A stretch of DNA of 64,000 nucleotides from Pyropia yezoensis (Eukaryota; Rhodophyta; Bangiophyceae; Bangiales; Bangiaceae): assembly GCA_009829735.1 (NCBI GenBank), contig CM020618.1, forward strand, positions 11,809,119-11,873,118. The letters run 5' to 3'. A program made the position numbers and the translations under genes. The notes beneath the pieces are model-generated. The model did no database searches. It worked only from the letters and a program-made list of their open reading frames with translations, and was not told the origin of the DNA. Positions 22,610 through 32,533 of this stretch are shown in pieces. Each line of letters begins with the position of its first letter. Position 1 is the first letter of the stretch.

Positions 22610-23881
22610 ATGGCCCGTGGCCGCGGTCGCCGTGTGCCGACCGCCGCGGTCCGTGCGGCTGCCTCTGCCGCGGCGGCTGCTGCCGCTGCGGCGGCAGCGG
22701 CGGCCGCCTTTCTCCCTCCCCCCGACACGCCCATGACCGACGACGACGGCTCGGACTGTTGGATTGTGGAACACCCCAGCTCGGTGGTCGACCTGACAAC
22801 CCCGCCCCCAGCCATTGACGTTGACACGGGGGATACGGCCATGGCCGACGACGCCAACGACGACGCGGCGGCGGCAGCGGCGGGCCTGCCCGTTTGTGGC
22901 CTGCTGCACCTGCCGCCCGAGGTGCTGGAGCTGGTCGCCGCCGCCCTCCTCCGCTCCTGCTACGCAGACGTCCACCAGGAGCGCCCCGCCTGTGCCCGGC
23001 CGGCGTGCTACGAGGCGCTGCCGCCCCCGCCGGGGGCACTGCCGCTGCCTGCCGCGGGCCTCGTCGACGCCCCCACCTGGGCGGCCGTGGCGCCCGCGGC
23101 CGCCGCCTGCACCGCCCTCCGCCGCGCCCTCTTGTCGTCGGTGCGGGTGCTGGCGCTGCAGCTCCCCACCGTTGCCGCCGCCGAGGCGGACAGCCCCGCC
23201 AAGTCGGCCGCCGACCGCTACCGGGGGTACATGCGGCGGGAGGTGGGAGCGCTGACGCCCACCTACCTCGGCCGGTGGCTCTACTTTTTTCCCGCCGCCG
23301 CCAGCCCGTGGACGCAGGCCGTGACGCCCTCGCTCTCCCGCTTTGTGCGCTCCTGCCCGGCGCTGGCGGGGGGGGTGGAGGTGTGGGACGGCCACCTAGG
23401 CGTGGGGTGTGACCAGCACGACTGCATGCAGGACGTGTTTATCCTCCGCGCCCGGGGAAGAGCGGGGGGGGGCGGCGCGCTGCCGAACGGCACCGCCGTG
23501 GCCGCGCCCGTGGTGGCCGCCCCAGCGTGGACGGGGGCGGTGGCCCGGCCGGCCGCGGCGGGGTCGCTACGGTCCCCCCCCCCACCCGCCTCCCCACGTC
23601 CACCCCCGGCCGCGCCCCAGCTGGCGTTTGCGGTCGGCACCCACGTGGGCGCCTCCCTGCGGGTCACCTATGATGACGCGTTTGGGCGGCTCGCGGCGGG
23701 CGTCCGGCGGCTGGCCGCCGCGGGGGGTCCGGTGGTGGTGGCCCACGCGAGCCTCCACCTGGGCCACGCGCGGGGGGGGTGGCGGGGGTCCCTCGTGGAG
23801 CTCTACGCGTGTGGCAAGGCCCACGACGCGGAGCACGACTGTGAGGCCGAGACATGGCTAGACGCCTGGCTAGACGAGTAG
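22610..23881 (+). CDS. F-box-like hypothetical protein
   Basis: Intronless, 423 residues from the ATG at 22610, which follows a long C-run. The N-terminus is Ala-rich with a basic start (MARGRGRR), then an acidic/Thr-Pro linker. At about residues 97-125, VCGLLHLPPEVLELVAAALL has the L-P-x-E-V-L pattern of an F-box. The remainder contains Trp-rich stretches (LGRWLYFFPAAASPWTQAV) and Cys/His residues in GVGCDQHDCMQDVF and YACGKAHDAEHDCEAETWL, but no repeat such as LRR, WD40 or Kelch. If the F-box is real it would be a substrate adaptor of an SCF ubiquitin ligase. I do not recognise the C-terminal domain. Confidence 0.65.
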   Translation: MARGRGRRVPTAAVRAAASAAAAAAAAAAAAAAFLPPPDTPMTDDDGSDCWIVEHPSSVVDLTTPPPAIDVDTGDTAMADDANDDAAAAAAGLPVCGLLHLPPEVLELVAAALLRSCYADVHQERPACARPACYEALPPPPGALPLPAAGLVDAPTWAAVAPAAAACTALRRALLSSVRVLALQLPTVAAAEADSPAKSAADRYRGYMRREVGALTPTYLGRWLYFFPAAASPWTQAVTPSLSRFVRSCPALAGGVEVWDGHLGVGCDQHDCMQDVFILRARGRAGGGGALPNGTAVAAPVVAAPAWTGAVARPAAAGSLRSPPPPASPRPPPAAPQLAFAVGTHVGASLRVTYDDAFGRLAAGVRRLAAAGGPVVVAHASLHLGHARGGWRGSLVELYACGKAHDAEHDCEAETWLDAWLDE

Positions 23882-25398
23882 GGAGGCACGGGGGGGGGGG
23901 GGGGGGGGGGTGGGGAGCCGGGGGGGGAGGGGTAGGAGGGGGGACGAGTTGGCTGCGGCGAGCACGCTGCGGCACTTGGGGGTAGTGCTTGGGGGTTGGC
24001 GGGAGCGGGGCGCGACGGTTTACGGCATATGGCGTATGTAGCCAATGTGCATTGGCGCAATAGGGCTGGGCGGTGGCCCCCCGTGCATAAGGTTGGGACA
24101 TTGTTGATGGCGGCCGGCGTGGAGGGTGTGGCGTCGAGGGCGGCACCCGACGGGCACTCTGTGGGGGCGCTGCACGCCCAAACGAGCGCGGCTGTGGGTG
24201 ACCGCCCCCGCCCAACGGCCGCCGCCGCTGCGGAGGTGCGGTGCGGCGCGCCACCGGCGGCGGCCCGACCGCAGCGTGCACGACGCGCCGGTGGCGCGAC
24301 GGCCTCGGAGGGAGGGAGCGGGAGGGGGGCGGCCGGGCGACGGCGGCGTACCTGCCGCCGCGGTGAGTGCGGCCGCCACGCTCGGGGCGCCGGCGCCGCT
24401 CCCCCCACCGCCTCCTTTGGCGGTGCCCGCTGGCAGGCGGGTACAGCCAGTGCCACAGGCCTTCTGGTTGGGGCGGTCGGGGGCGGGCAGGGGACGGGGG
24501 GAAGCGCCGCCGCTCAATCCCCCCCCCCACCGCCGTCGAGCGGCGAGCGGCTGGCGCCACGCGGCCGCGGCCGCCCGGTGCCCGCCGCTGCGACAGTTTG
24601 CAGGGTGGGGACACTTGACTGCCGCCGCCCCGTGTGTGTGTGTGTGTGGCTTTCGTGTGCGGGATGGCGCATGCCGCACGAGGCTATTAAAAAAAGACAA
24701 AAATGCAGGGGAGTGCCGTGACGGGCATCGGTCGCCTGCCTGGCCGTGCCACGTCGGTGAGCGGCGCGGGTGGGTGTTTTCCGTGGGACGGCACGGGCTT
24801 GCTCCCTCCCCCCTACACGTTCATCGACGTGCGTACATACACGGATACAAATGTTCATACCCCCCCCCCCCCTCCCTCCGCGCCTGTTGGCGCTGCGCGC
24901 TTCCCCCTGCGAGGGCCAAGCGTCCCGCTCTCTTGCACGGAGCTGGCGGCGCTTCCGCCCGCACCCACACGTCACTGCACACGCGTCACCGCCCGCGGGG
25001 CACGCGTCGGCCGACGGGCGGCCGGGGCGGGATCAGAAGCTTGGAAATTTTTGTATCTCGGTCGAGTGAATTCCTCGACCCACCGTGACCGCCACCTGCT
25101 GTCAGCAGGCATCGTTGGTGAGACTGGGAGCCGGCCCAACTGTGGGCCTTCCCCGAACCGTGGCGCTGCCACCCCACTGTCCACCACTGTGCCGGCGGGG
25201 CCTGTCGCATCGGCGGGTCTGCGCTTCCCCCTCCCCCCCTTCCCAGACAACCGCTTCCTACACGCCCTGCCACGCTTTTTCCTGCAGCCACCCCGCCCTT
25301 TCCTCCTGCATCCCCCTCCCCCCCCCCCCCCCTTCCCCACCTGCATCTGCCATCCAACTGGCCCTGCCGGTGCCTCCCCCATCGTGCGCGCGGCTCCC
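23882..25398. other. Intergenic region before the M13 peptidase gene
   Basis: Begins with a poly-G tract, then GC-rich sequence. A (GT)n microsatellite lies at about 24,632-24,648. Frames continue open upstream of the peptidase ATG, but their translation is low-complexity and has no recognisable domain. Confidence 0.4.
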
Positions 25399-28300
25399 AT
25401 GGTTGCTGCCGGCGGGGCGTACGCGCCAGTCTCCCACGCACGCCGCCAGGATGCCTACGCGACCGTTTCGGGCGACCTGCCGCCTGGCGAGGCGCCGCTC
25501 GACGGGAGCGTCTCTCCGCGGGCCGCCGCCGCCGCTGGCGCCGCCGGCCCGGCCGTCTCGGCAGCTGCGGCCAGCGAAGGTGGCGGTGGCGGCGACGCTG
25601 ACGGCGACGACGGCGCCGCCGCGGAGCGCGCCGCGTTTGTGTCCCGACCGCCGGGGGAGGGCGGCCGCTTTGGCACCCGCTGGCGGCCGGCGCGGGTGGT
25701 CAACTGGGCAAAGCTGGCCGCCGCCGTGGGCGTCCTCGTTGGCGCGTGCGTTGGGCTGATGGCCCTCCTCGACGCCTCCTCCCCGCCCGTCGGCACTGCC
25801 GCCACCCGCGCGGTGGCCGAGGCGGTGCTGGCGTCCATGGACCGCTCCGCGTCGCCGTGCACCGACATGTACGCGTATGCGTGTGGGGGGTGGGAGCGGC
25901 GGACGTCCATCCCGGGCTCCCGGTCTGGCACCAGCCGCGGCTTTACCGCCGCCGCCGACCGCATCCGAGAGCAGCTGCGCACGCTCCTCGAGGTGGAGGA
26001 CGCCGGCGCCAAGGCCTCGGCGAGCCGCCCGCTGTGGCCCGCCGTGAGGCGCCGCGGTGGCGTCAGGGGCGGCGGTGACGTAGACGGCCTTGCTGCAGCG
26101 ACGGTGGCGGCGGCGGTGGCGGCGGCGGCAGACCCCGCCGCCGCGGCCGCGGCGGCCGCGGCGGTGGCCAAGCCCCGCGCGTTTTACACCTCGTGCTTGG
26201 CCGCCCGTGGCGACGAGCGCCGCCGCCGGTGGGGCCTCTTTGGCTACCGCCACGGCGCCGGGACGGCGGCGCCGGTGGACCTGGGCGCCCGCGACAGCCC
26301 GCTCGCGCGGTTTGCCGCGCCCGCGGCGGCGTTGGAGACGCCCCCCGCGGGGGCTGACGCGCCCACCGTCGCTTCGGTCGCGGCGGCGGCAGCCTACTTT
26401 CACGCCCACAACGGGGGGTCCCCGTTTTTGGGGCTGGCCGTTGATGTTGACGCGCGGCAACCGTCCACGTATGGGCTGTACGTGTCGCAGGGCGGGCTGG
26501 GTCTGCCCCACCGAGACTACTACCTGGCCGACGACGAAACCCACACGCCTGTACGCGCCGCGTACAGCGTGCTGCTCACGCAGTTGGCTGCCGCGGCGTC
26601 GTCGGCGAGCTTGCTCGGCGGGGGTGCGGGCAAGTGGGGGGCTTTTGACGATGCGGCGGCCGTGGCGGCGGCGGTTCTGGATGTGGAGACGCGCCTGGCT
26701 ACCCTCACCGCCCCCCCCGAGGACTTGCGGGACCCGGATGAATGGTACAATGTGGTGGCGGTGGAGAAGCTGCCTGTGGTATCTGCGCTGTTGGACGCGG
26801 CGGGTGTGAATCCGCCGCTGGGGACGGGGCAGCGCGCGTCAGCGACGGCTGCACGCCCGAGCAGCACGGCTGCTGCTGCCCGGCAGGGCCACAACCCGGG
26901 GTCTGAGCCCGAAGCGACGCCGCTGGCTACACCTACGGTGGCAGCACCGGGCAACGACACCAGCCGTTCTGTCATTGTGGACGTTCCCGCCTTCTTTGAT
27001 GGTCTTGCTGCCTTGATTACCGAGGCGGTGGCGCCCGCCAACGCTACCGCCCTGTCCGCGGTCCGCGCGTACGTAGTGCTGCGGGCTACCCGCCACATTG
27101 CCGCGTCCGGCGCAGCGGGAGCGCCGCTGTACAACGCCCTTTACGAAATGGCCAAGGTGTCGCGCGGTTTGCGCTCCGTTCCGCCCGCGTGGGAAGCGTG
27201 CCTGGGCTCCACGAATGCCGCGCTTGGCGAGGCGCTTAGCGCCGCCTACGTAATGACCTACTTCCCCGAGGCTGCCCGGTCGGCTGCCACGGCCACTGCT
27301 GGCGCCGTGCGTACCGCGTTTGGCCACATGCTTTCTGCCGCAGACTGGATGGACGCAGATACTAAGACGGCGGCACAGGCCAAGCTGGAGGGTATCCGCC
27401 TGAAAGTAGGCTACAAGGACAACCTCGACACGTACGAGAAGCTGTCCATTGCGGCGCCGGGGCAGGCTGGTGTGCCTTACCCCCACGCGGCGAACATGCT
27501 TGCCTCGTATGAGTACGAGTGGCACAAGTCGCTTGCCCGTCTCGACGACGGCGCACCGGTAGACAAGGAGCAGTGGAGCATGCTACCGACCGAGGTGAAC
27601 GCTTACTATGACCCGACGCGGAACGAGGTAGTTGCTCCCGCTGGCATTCTTCAGTCGCCGTTCTGGTCTACCAAGTTTCCAGCTGCGCTCAACTATGGGG
27701 CGATTGGTGCAGTCTTGGGGCACGAGGTACGTCGAATGCATGTGGGTGGGGGTGGGCTTCTTTGGCTGCTGCCGTTTGGGTGGTGCGAATGTCGTGTGTG
27801 GGGGACTATGGTGTGGGGTGCGGTGGCCGAGGCGCTGGACTTAGGGCCGATGCTTTGCCATGGCCTTCAGGGGGCTTTCTTACCAATGTTTATCGACCTG
27901 CTGTCTCTTCTCTGTCTTGGCCGTTGGGTGCTGTCTGCTCATAACTGCCTGGTTTTCCTTCGCACCATCTCTTGCTGGTACTTGTGCGCCGCATCCTTCC
28001 GGCCTCTCCATCATTAGATTTCTCACGCCTTTGACGACAGTGGGCGGAAGTTTGACGTCACCGGCACGCTCCGCGACTGGTGGACGCCCTCGGCCGCCGC
28101 TGCCTTTCAGAACCGGACGGGCTGCCTCGTCTCCCAATACTCTGCCTACTCCCCCCCCAGGTCGCCGATTTTTGTGAATGGCAACCTGACGCTGGGCGAG
28201 AACATTGCCGACGCTGGGGGTATTCGTGCTGCGTACGCGGCTTACCGAGCCACCGCCAACGCGACGGCCGCCGCGTCGCCATCCGCCGCGACAGCGCGCA

Positions 28301-28536
28301 ACGAGGTGCTCTCGGCGACCATGTCAGACGAGCAGCTCTTCTTCATCGCGTTTGCGCAGACGTGGTGCGACAAGCGCACCCCGGCGTCGGTGGCGACGCT
28401 CCTCACCACTGACCCCCACTCGCCTGGTCGGTTCCGCGTGCAGGGGGTGCTGTCGGGCTATGCGCCTTTCCTGGAGGCGTTTGACTGCCCGGCAAGCAGC
28501 CGCTATGCACAAAAGCCGTCGTGCCCGCTGTGGTAG
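25399..28536 (+). CDS. M13 family (neprilysin-like) zinc metallopeptidase
   Basis: Exons 25399-27726 and 28018-28536, with intron 27727-28017 (GAG|GTACGT ... CATTAG|ATT), give 948 residues. A type II membrane topology is suggested by a single hydrophobic segment at about residues 103-122 (KLAAAVGVLVGACVGLMALL) after an Ala-rich cytosolic tail. The ectodomain starts with SPCTDMYAYACGGWERR, the conserved N-terminal M13 motif. NAYYDPTRNEVVAPAGILQ precedes the active site. The intron falls exactly inside the zinc motif, so HE (775-776) is in exon 1 and ISH (777-779) in exon 2. The third zinc ligand is in GENIADAGG (E837, D841). The end, FRVQGVLSGYAPF to CPLW, matches the family C-terminus with its final Cys-x-x-Trp. 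Neprilysins are about 750 residues; the extra length is Ala-rich insertions. It should cleave small peptides outside the cell or in the secretory lumen; the substrate is unknown. The start was chosen for its ATGG context and because it directly precedes the tail and membrane segment. Confidence 0.9.
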
Positions 28537-29994
28537 GCACCCAACGCTGTTTGTGCGTGGATTGCCGATGCGAGTCCAAGAGGGGAACGCGCCCATGACA
28601 GTGGGGAGGTGATGAGCGACTGGCTAGCGTGCCATGACAGTGGAAGCCGCCGCGGACGCGCTGGGCTACCGCCGCTTTGGCAACGGCCCGAGGCGTCGGC
28701 GCCTTGGGCGTGCCCCCAGACGTGACCGCGGGGGCCATCTGCCCCGAGGGTCTCTCTGGTGGCTGCCGTGCCTGGTAGACGTCCGCGCCCAGAGGAGTGC
28801 GCGCACGGGGGGGGGGGTCTGCAGCCACACCACCAGCGCCGCAGCGGTGGTGGCGCGTGGCTCCCCCACCACCGGTGGTGGCCGCACACAGGGCGACGGG
28901 AGCGCGCGCTGAGCAGGGGTAGCTGCTTTGCAACGGGTGTGCGGGGAAACACCTCCGTAGATGCAGCACCGCGCCCGCGTGCTCGCGCGGCCGGTAGAAA
29001 GTTGCGACCGGCAGGAGAGGGAACGGTTGGCAGGGAGGCGACGCGCGGCCGCCCCCCCGACGCGGAGGCGACCCTGTCATTAACCACCCCCACGGTAGCC
29101 GTGTGGCGGCGGGGCGCCCCCGCAGCGGCCGAGTACGCACGCCCGCCGCATGGAAAGGGGGGGAGGAGCGCAAGGGGGCGGTGTGAGTGCTCGAGGGTTG
29201 TTCGACAGCCGGCGGTGCGGAGACAACGGGACGTCGCCGCGGCTGGGGTTTACGGTCAAGGCCGTAGGATGGGGGGACGGGAGGGCGGAGCGCGCTTGTA
29301 CTGTGTACTGTACAGTGTCATGTGATAGAGCCCGGTCGTACGGGCGCACATGGGCTTGTCTGACCAAATTACATACGAACTACAGTTTACGTATAAGCAC
29401 CTTAGGCGTATGGGCACCTGGCACTCGCCGCCCTGCTGAAACACCAACGATATGTAGGTGGCGCTGGACGGTAGCTGCCGTTCGGCGCCACGTACGTATT
29501 GTTTTGTCATTTCCTTGTTATCCTGGAGCGGCTGACAAGTGTCCGTGCACGACAGCCATTGGCGAGTCGTCCGCCGGCTGGGGTTAGCGACGTTGCCTGT
29601 GACTGTGTGTGCTACACATTTCGAGCTTACCTCCTTGGGAGGTTGGCCTGGTGGTACCTACTGTCACTTCTTACGTGCGCAAATGACCACGTTGTCGTGG
29701 ACTGTGCGCGCTCTGCGGGGCGCTGGGCCGCGAGTAGCCGGCTATAAGTGTGGCAGCTCCCTGAAGCCCGCTCACAGAATTCATGTCTCCACCGCGCTGC
29801 GTGAATGCTTGCGCAAGGGGTGCTATCTCTTTAGGCCGTGCCTACGGCGCACACCTCGCGGTACTCCCGTGATATGTCCATGAGGCAGTGCCGCCCACAA
29901 CAGAAAGAGCAGGCGTCGTGCTCCGTCCCTCACCTGCTCCTGGCGCAAGCCGCTCCCGACGTCCTTCCCGTGTCCACCCCTCCCCCTGCTAGCC
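28537..29994. other. Gene-free spacer
   Basis: About 1.45 kb with no convincing frame. The part 29,300-29,950 is noticeably less GC-rich than its neighbours. Confidence 0.4.
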
Positions 29995-31979
29995 ATGGTC
30001 GACATCTTTGCCCCCTCGGGGCTTGTCAACGCCGCCGCCGAGATCATTAGTGTGATCATCGCTGCGCAGGTGATGGCCGCAGCAAGCGGGGTCATCCAGG
30101 TAGCAAACAGGTGGAGGCTGTACCGGCATGGACGGCTGGACCTGCGGCTGGCCACCGAGGGGATTGGCCTGCGCCAGGCCGCCGCGGTGGTGGCTGGCAC
30201 CCTCGTGCGCGCTTGCCGCGGCGGTGGCGGCGGGGGCGGTGGCGGCGGAGACTATGGTGGAGACGAGAGGGACGAGCCGAGCTCCCCTCGGCGGTTGGTG
30301 TGGCGCCACGCGACGATTCTGTTGGTGATGGTGGGGGCGCTCGTGGCGCCCCCCGTGGCGCTCGCATTCATCTCCACCGGCGACGCCGTCCGCCAGTCGT
30401 CCACAACCCGGCTCGACACGGAGGTGGCCGCCTATACCACAGGATCCACGGAGGGGGAAGGGCTTGCGACCGCCTTTACGGCAATGGATGGGGTGCTGAG
30501 CGGCTCTGCCCGCGGCGTGATCTACCGCGACCTGTGCCTGGCCGTTTCCACTGGCGTGCGGCAGGCGCTGGACGAGTGCATCGACGGCGTGCCAGCCGTG
30601 ACGCTGCGCTCAACGTCCTGCGCGACAAACAGCACGTTTGTGCGGGTGCGGGAGGACCCGAGTGGAACCCTCCGCGCATGGCTCCTGGGCCTGCGTCTGA
30701 ATAGCACCAACGAACAAGACTACTTTGTTGGGTCAGACTTGATTGGGTGGGGCACCGTCCCCCGCTCTGACGGCGTGTCGAGGCTGCGTGGGGACTTGGC
30801 CATCGCGCGGCTCTTCCGAAACGGCTCGCGCCTCGTCCTCACCATGGCACGCCTCACGCAGCCGCCGCGGTGGACACGGCGACGGGCTACACCCCCTCCC
30901 GTGAGGAGACCTGTGCGGCCTGGACGGCCTCTATCCATCCCCGCCCTCTGCCGACAAGCCACTCTCCCCCAACTGGGCGATCTACCTACCCACCTGCGCC
31001 CAACATCCCCCCTCAGCCGAGCGCGGCCAGCACGGACGCGCCGGCGCCGCGGCCCCACTCGGCGGCCTCGAGCCCCCCCAACGCCCACCCCACCAGCCCA
31101 TACACACGGGCGGCCACGCCCAGCGCGGCGGCCGCGCTGCGCCCCCCCCCAACGGCCGTCGTCATGGCCGACACGTGGAAGCCATCGACGAGCGGCTCGC
31201 CGGTCAGCGTGTGGGGGTGGTACAGGCCCGCCGCCCACACGCGGCTCACGCGGGTGACGGGGGCGGCGACCAGGCCCGCGGGGGCGGCGGGCGCACGGCA
31301 CGCCGCGGGCGTCGTTGCCGTCGGTGGGCCGCCGCCGGCACACGCAGCGTCGGCCGCTTCGAGCGGCGGCGCCGTGGCAATGGCGGCAAGGACGTCACCG
31401 ACAGCGACGGAGCCCGCCGGCACGGCCACGCCGCCCACGTACACCAGGTGGCCCGAAGACAGTGTCAGCGAGCCGTGGCGGGCGGTGGTGAGGCGCACGA
31501 AAGGGTGGCGGCTGCCCCCAGAGGCGCGCTTTGTGGCGACGGCGCTGAGCCAGGCCCTCGCCTACCGCCGCACCGCCGGCACCATCGCGGTGTACCGACA
31601 GCCGGTGGTGGTGCCGACGGCCATCATCGCCGCTGCCGCGGTCTCGTCGGCGACGGCAGCTGTGGTGGCCGCCGTCGCCGCCGCCACCAACCGGTGGACA
31701 TCGCTGGGGCCGCCTGCTGACCTGTCGCCTGTAGGGCTGGTACGGCTGGTCGGCCACGCCGCCGCCGCCGCCGCCAGAGCCGCCGCCGCCCCACCGGCAG
31801 GGGCGGGAGCCCTGGTGGCCAGAGAGGATGGCGGCACGGTGCCGTACCTGGCGGTGGCCCCCGCTGCGGAAGAGGTGGCCGAAAACTATGAGCTGGTGGT
31901 GGACACCCGCGGGGCCCGGGTGGAGGGCGTGGGGGGCGTGGTCGCGCCGGATGTCGCGCCGGTGCGGCCCGTGGGGTGA
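29995..31979 (+). CDS. Membrane protein of unknown function, two-exon model
   Basis: ATG at 29995 in AGCCATGG context. The first part (to about 30,900) has a hydrophobic N-terminus (VNAAAEIISVIIAAQVMAAA), a second membrane segment (ILLVMVGALVAPPVALAFI) and then a probable extracellular stretch with four Cys (DLCLAVS, DECIDG, STSCAT) and NST/NGS glycosylation sites. A donor CCC|GTGAGG at 30901 and an acceptor GAGCCAG at 31553 are in the same phase and would join it to 31554-31979. That part encodes another membrane segment (PTAIIAAAAVSSATAAVVAAV) and a cytosolic tail ending VAPVRPVG. Codon choice supports the second exon. The intron is a proposal; a frame also stays open from 30870 to 31979, so the join could lie elsewhere. 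The proposed intron contains the minus-strand Hint ORF. No known family recognised. Confidence 0.5.
31013..31561 (-). CDS. C-terminal half of a Hint (Hedgehog/intein) domain
   Basis: Read leftwards, the frame gives HPFVRLTTARHGSLTLSS, GHLVYVGG, PAGSVAVGDVLAAI, APVTRVSRVWAAGLYHPHT and GEPLVDGFHVSAMT, then a hydrophobic tail to a stop at 31013. This follows the Hog/Hint order: L-x-L-S/T-x-x-H-L-x-Y-V, x-V-G-D-x-L, V-x-V, G-L-Y-x-P-x-T-x-x-G-x-x-x-V-D-G. In Hedgehog the His in the H-L-x-Y-V region helps catalyse self-cleavage. The N-terminal half, including the nucleophilic Cys, is missing: a stop lies at 31562-31564, and no matching piece was found upstream. A possible acceptor (GGCTCAG, ending at 31549) would make this a last exon. 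Third positions are GC-rich, as in real genes here. Such domains occur in Hedgehog-like proteins of animals and some protists, red algae included as far as I recall. Confidence 0.55.
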   Translation of the reverse strand, partial: ARAWLSAVATKRASGGSRHPFVRLTTARHGSLTLSSGHLVYVGGVAVPAGSVAVGDVLAAIATAPPLEAADAACAGGGPPTATTPAACRAPAAPAGLVAAPVTRVSRVWAAGLYHPHTLTGEPLVDGFHVSAMTTAVGGGRSAAAALGVAARVYGLVGWALGGLEAAEWGRGAGASVLAALG

Positions 31980-32533
31980 CCGCCGTGGGCCTGTCCAGTC
32001 CATGCAGGCGGGCGAGGGGTTGGGGACTGTCAATGGGGGCACGTGGCCGGCGAGGGCGACGTTGTTCAGTGCCGCGGCGCAGTAGGTCTCACATCGTGTG
32101 GCTTCAACGTCGTACATACGAAAGGGCAGAGAGGTGTGGCGGTGCCTGTGGGGGCGGTGGGGCCACACCCCATGGCAAGGCGCAAAGAGGCATTTCGCCT
32201 GCTGTCCCCCGACTCGCGTGACAAGCGGCCTGTCCAAGTCCGGCGCCTCCCGGGACTACCTGTACCCCCGCCGTCGGCGACATAGCGCCCCCGAGCGGGC
32301 GGCGAGGAACCGCGGCCGCGCGCAAGCAAAAGGAAACAAAACCAGACACCAAACGGCGTGTCCATGTCTGCAACAGAGGAGCAGCCCCGCGCGGTCGTCG
32401 CGCCGCGTTCCCCCCTTTGCCCCGGGCGCAGCCCAAAACACGCAAGCGCAGCCTTGATGACAATCCCCCCTCCGGCCGTGGACAAGGGCGGTGCGGCAGC
32501 AGCGGCACCCACCCCCCCACCCCCCGCGCCCTC
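31980..32533. other. Convergent intergenic region
   Basis: Lies between the 3' ends of the membrane-protein gene (plus) and the DEAD-box gene (minus). No gene is supported. Confidence 0.4.

Noticed and set aside
29300-29500. tRNA or small RNA gene in the AT-richer patch
   Set aside because: I could not fold a cloverleaf or find conserved A/B box sequences.
30870-31979. One continuous plus-strand exon through the Hint region
   Set aside because: The part 31,013-31,553 is Pro/Ala low-complexity in that frame while the opposite strand gives a Hint pattern; a phase-matched intron explains the flanks better. It is not excluded.
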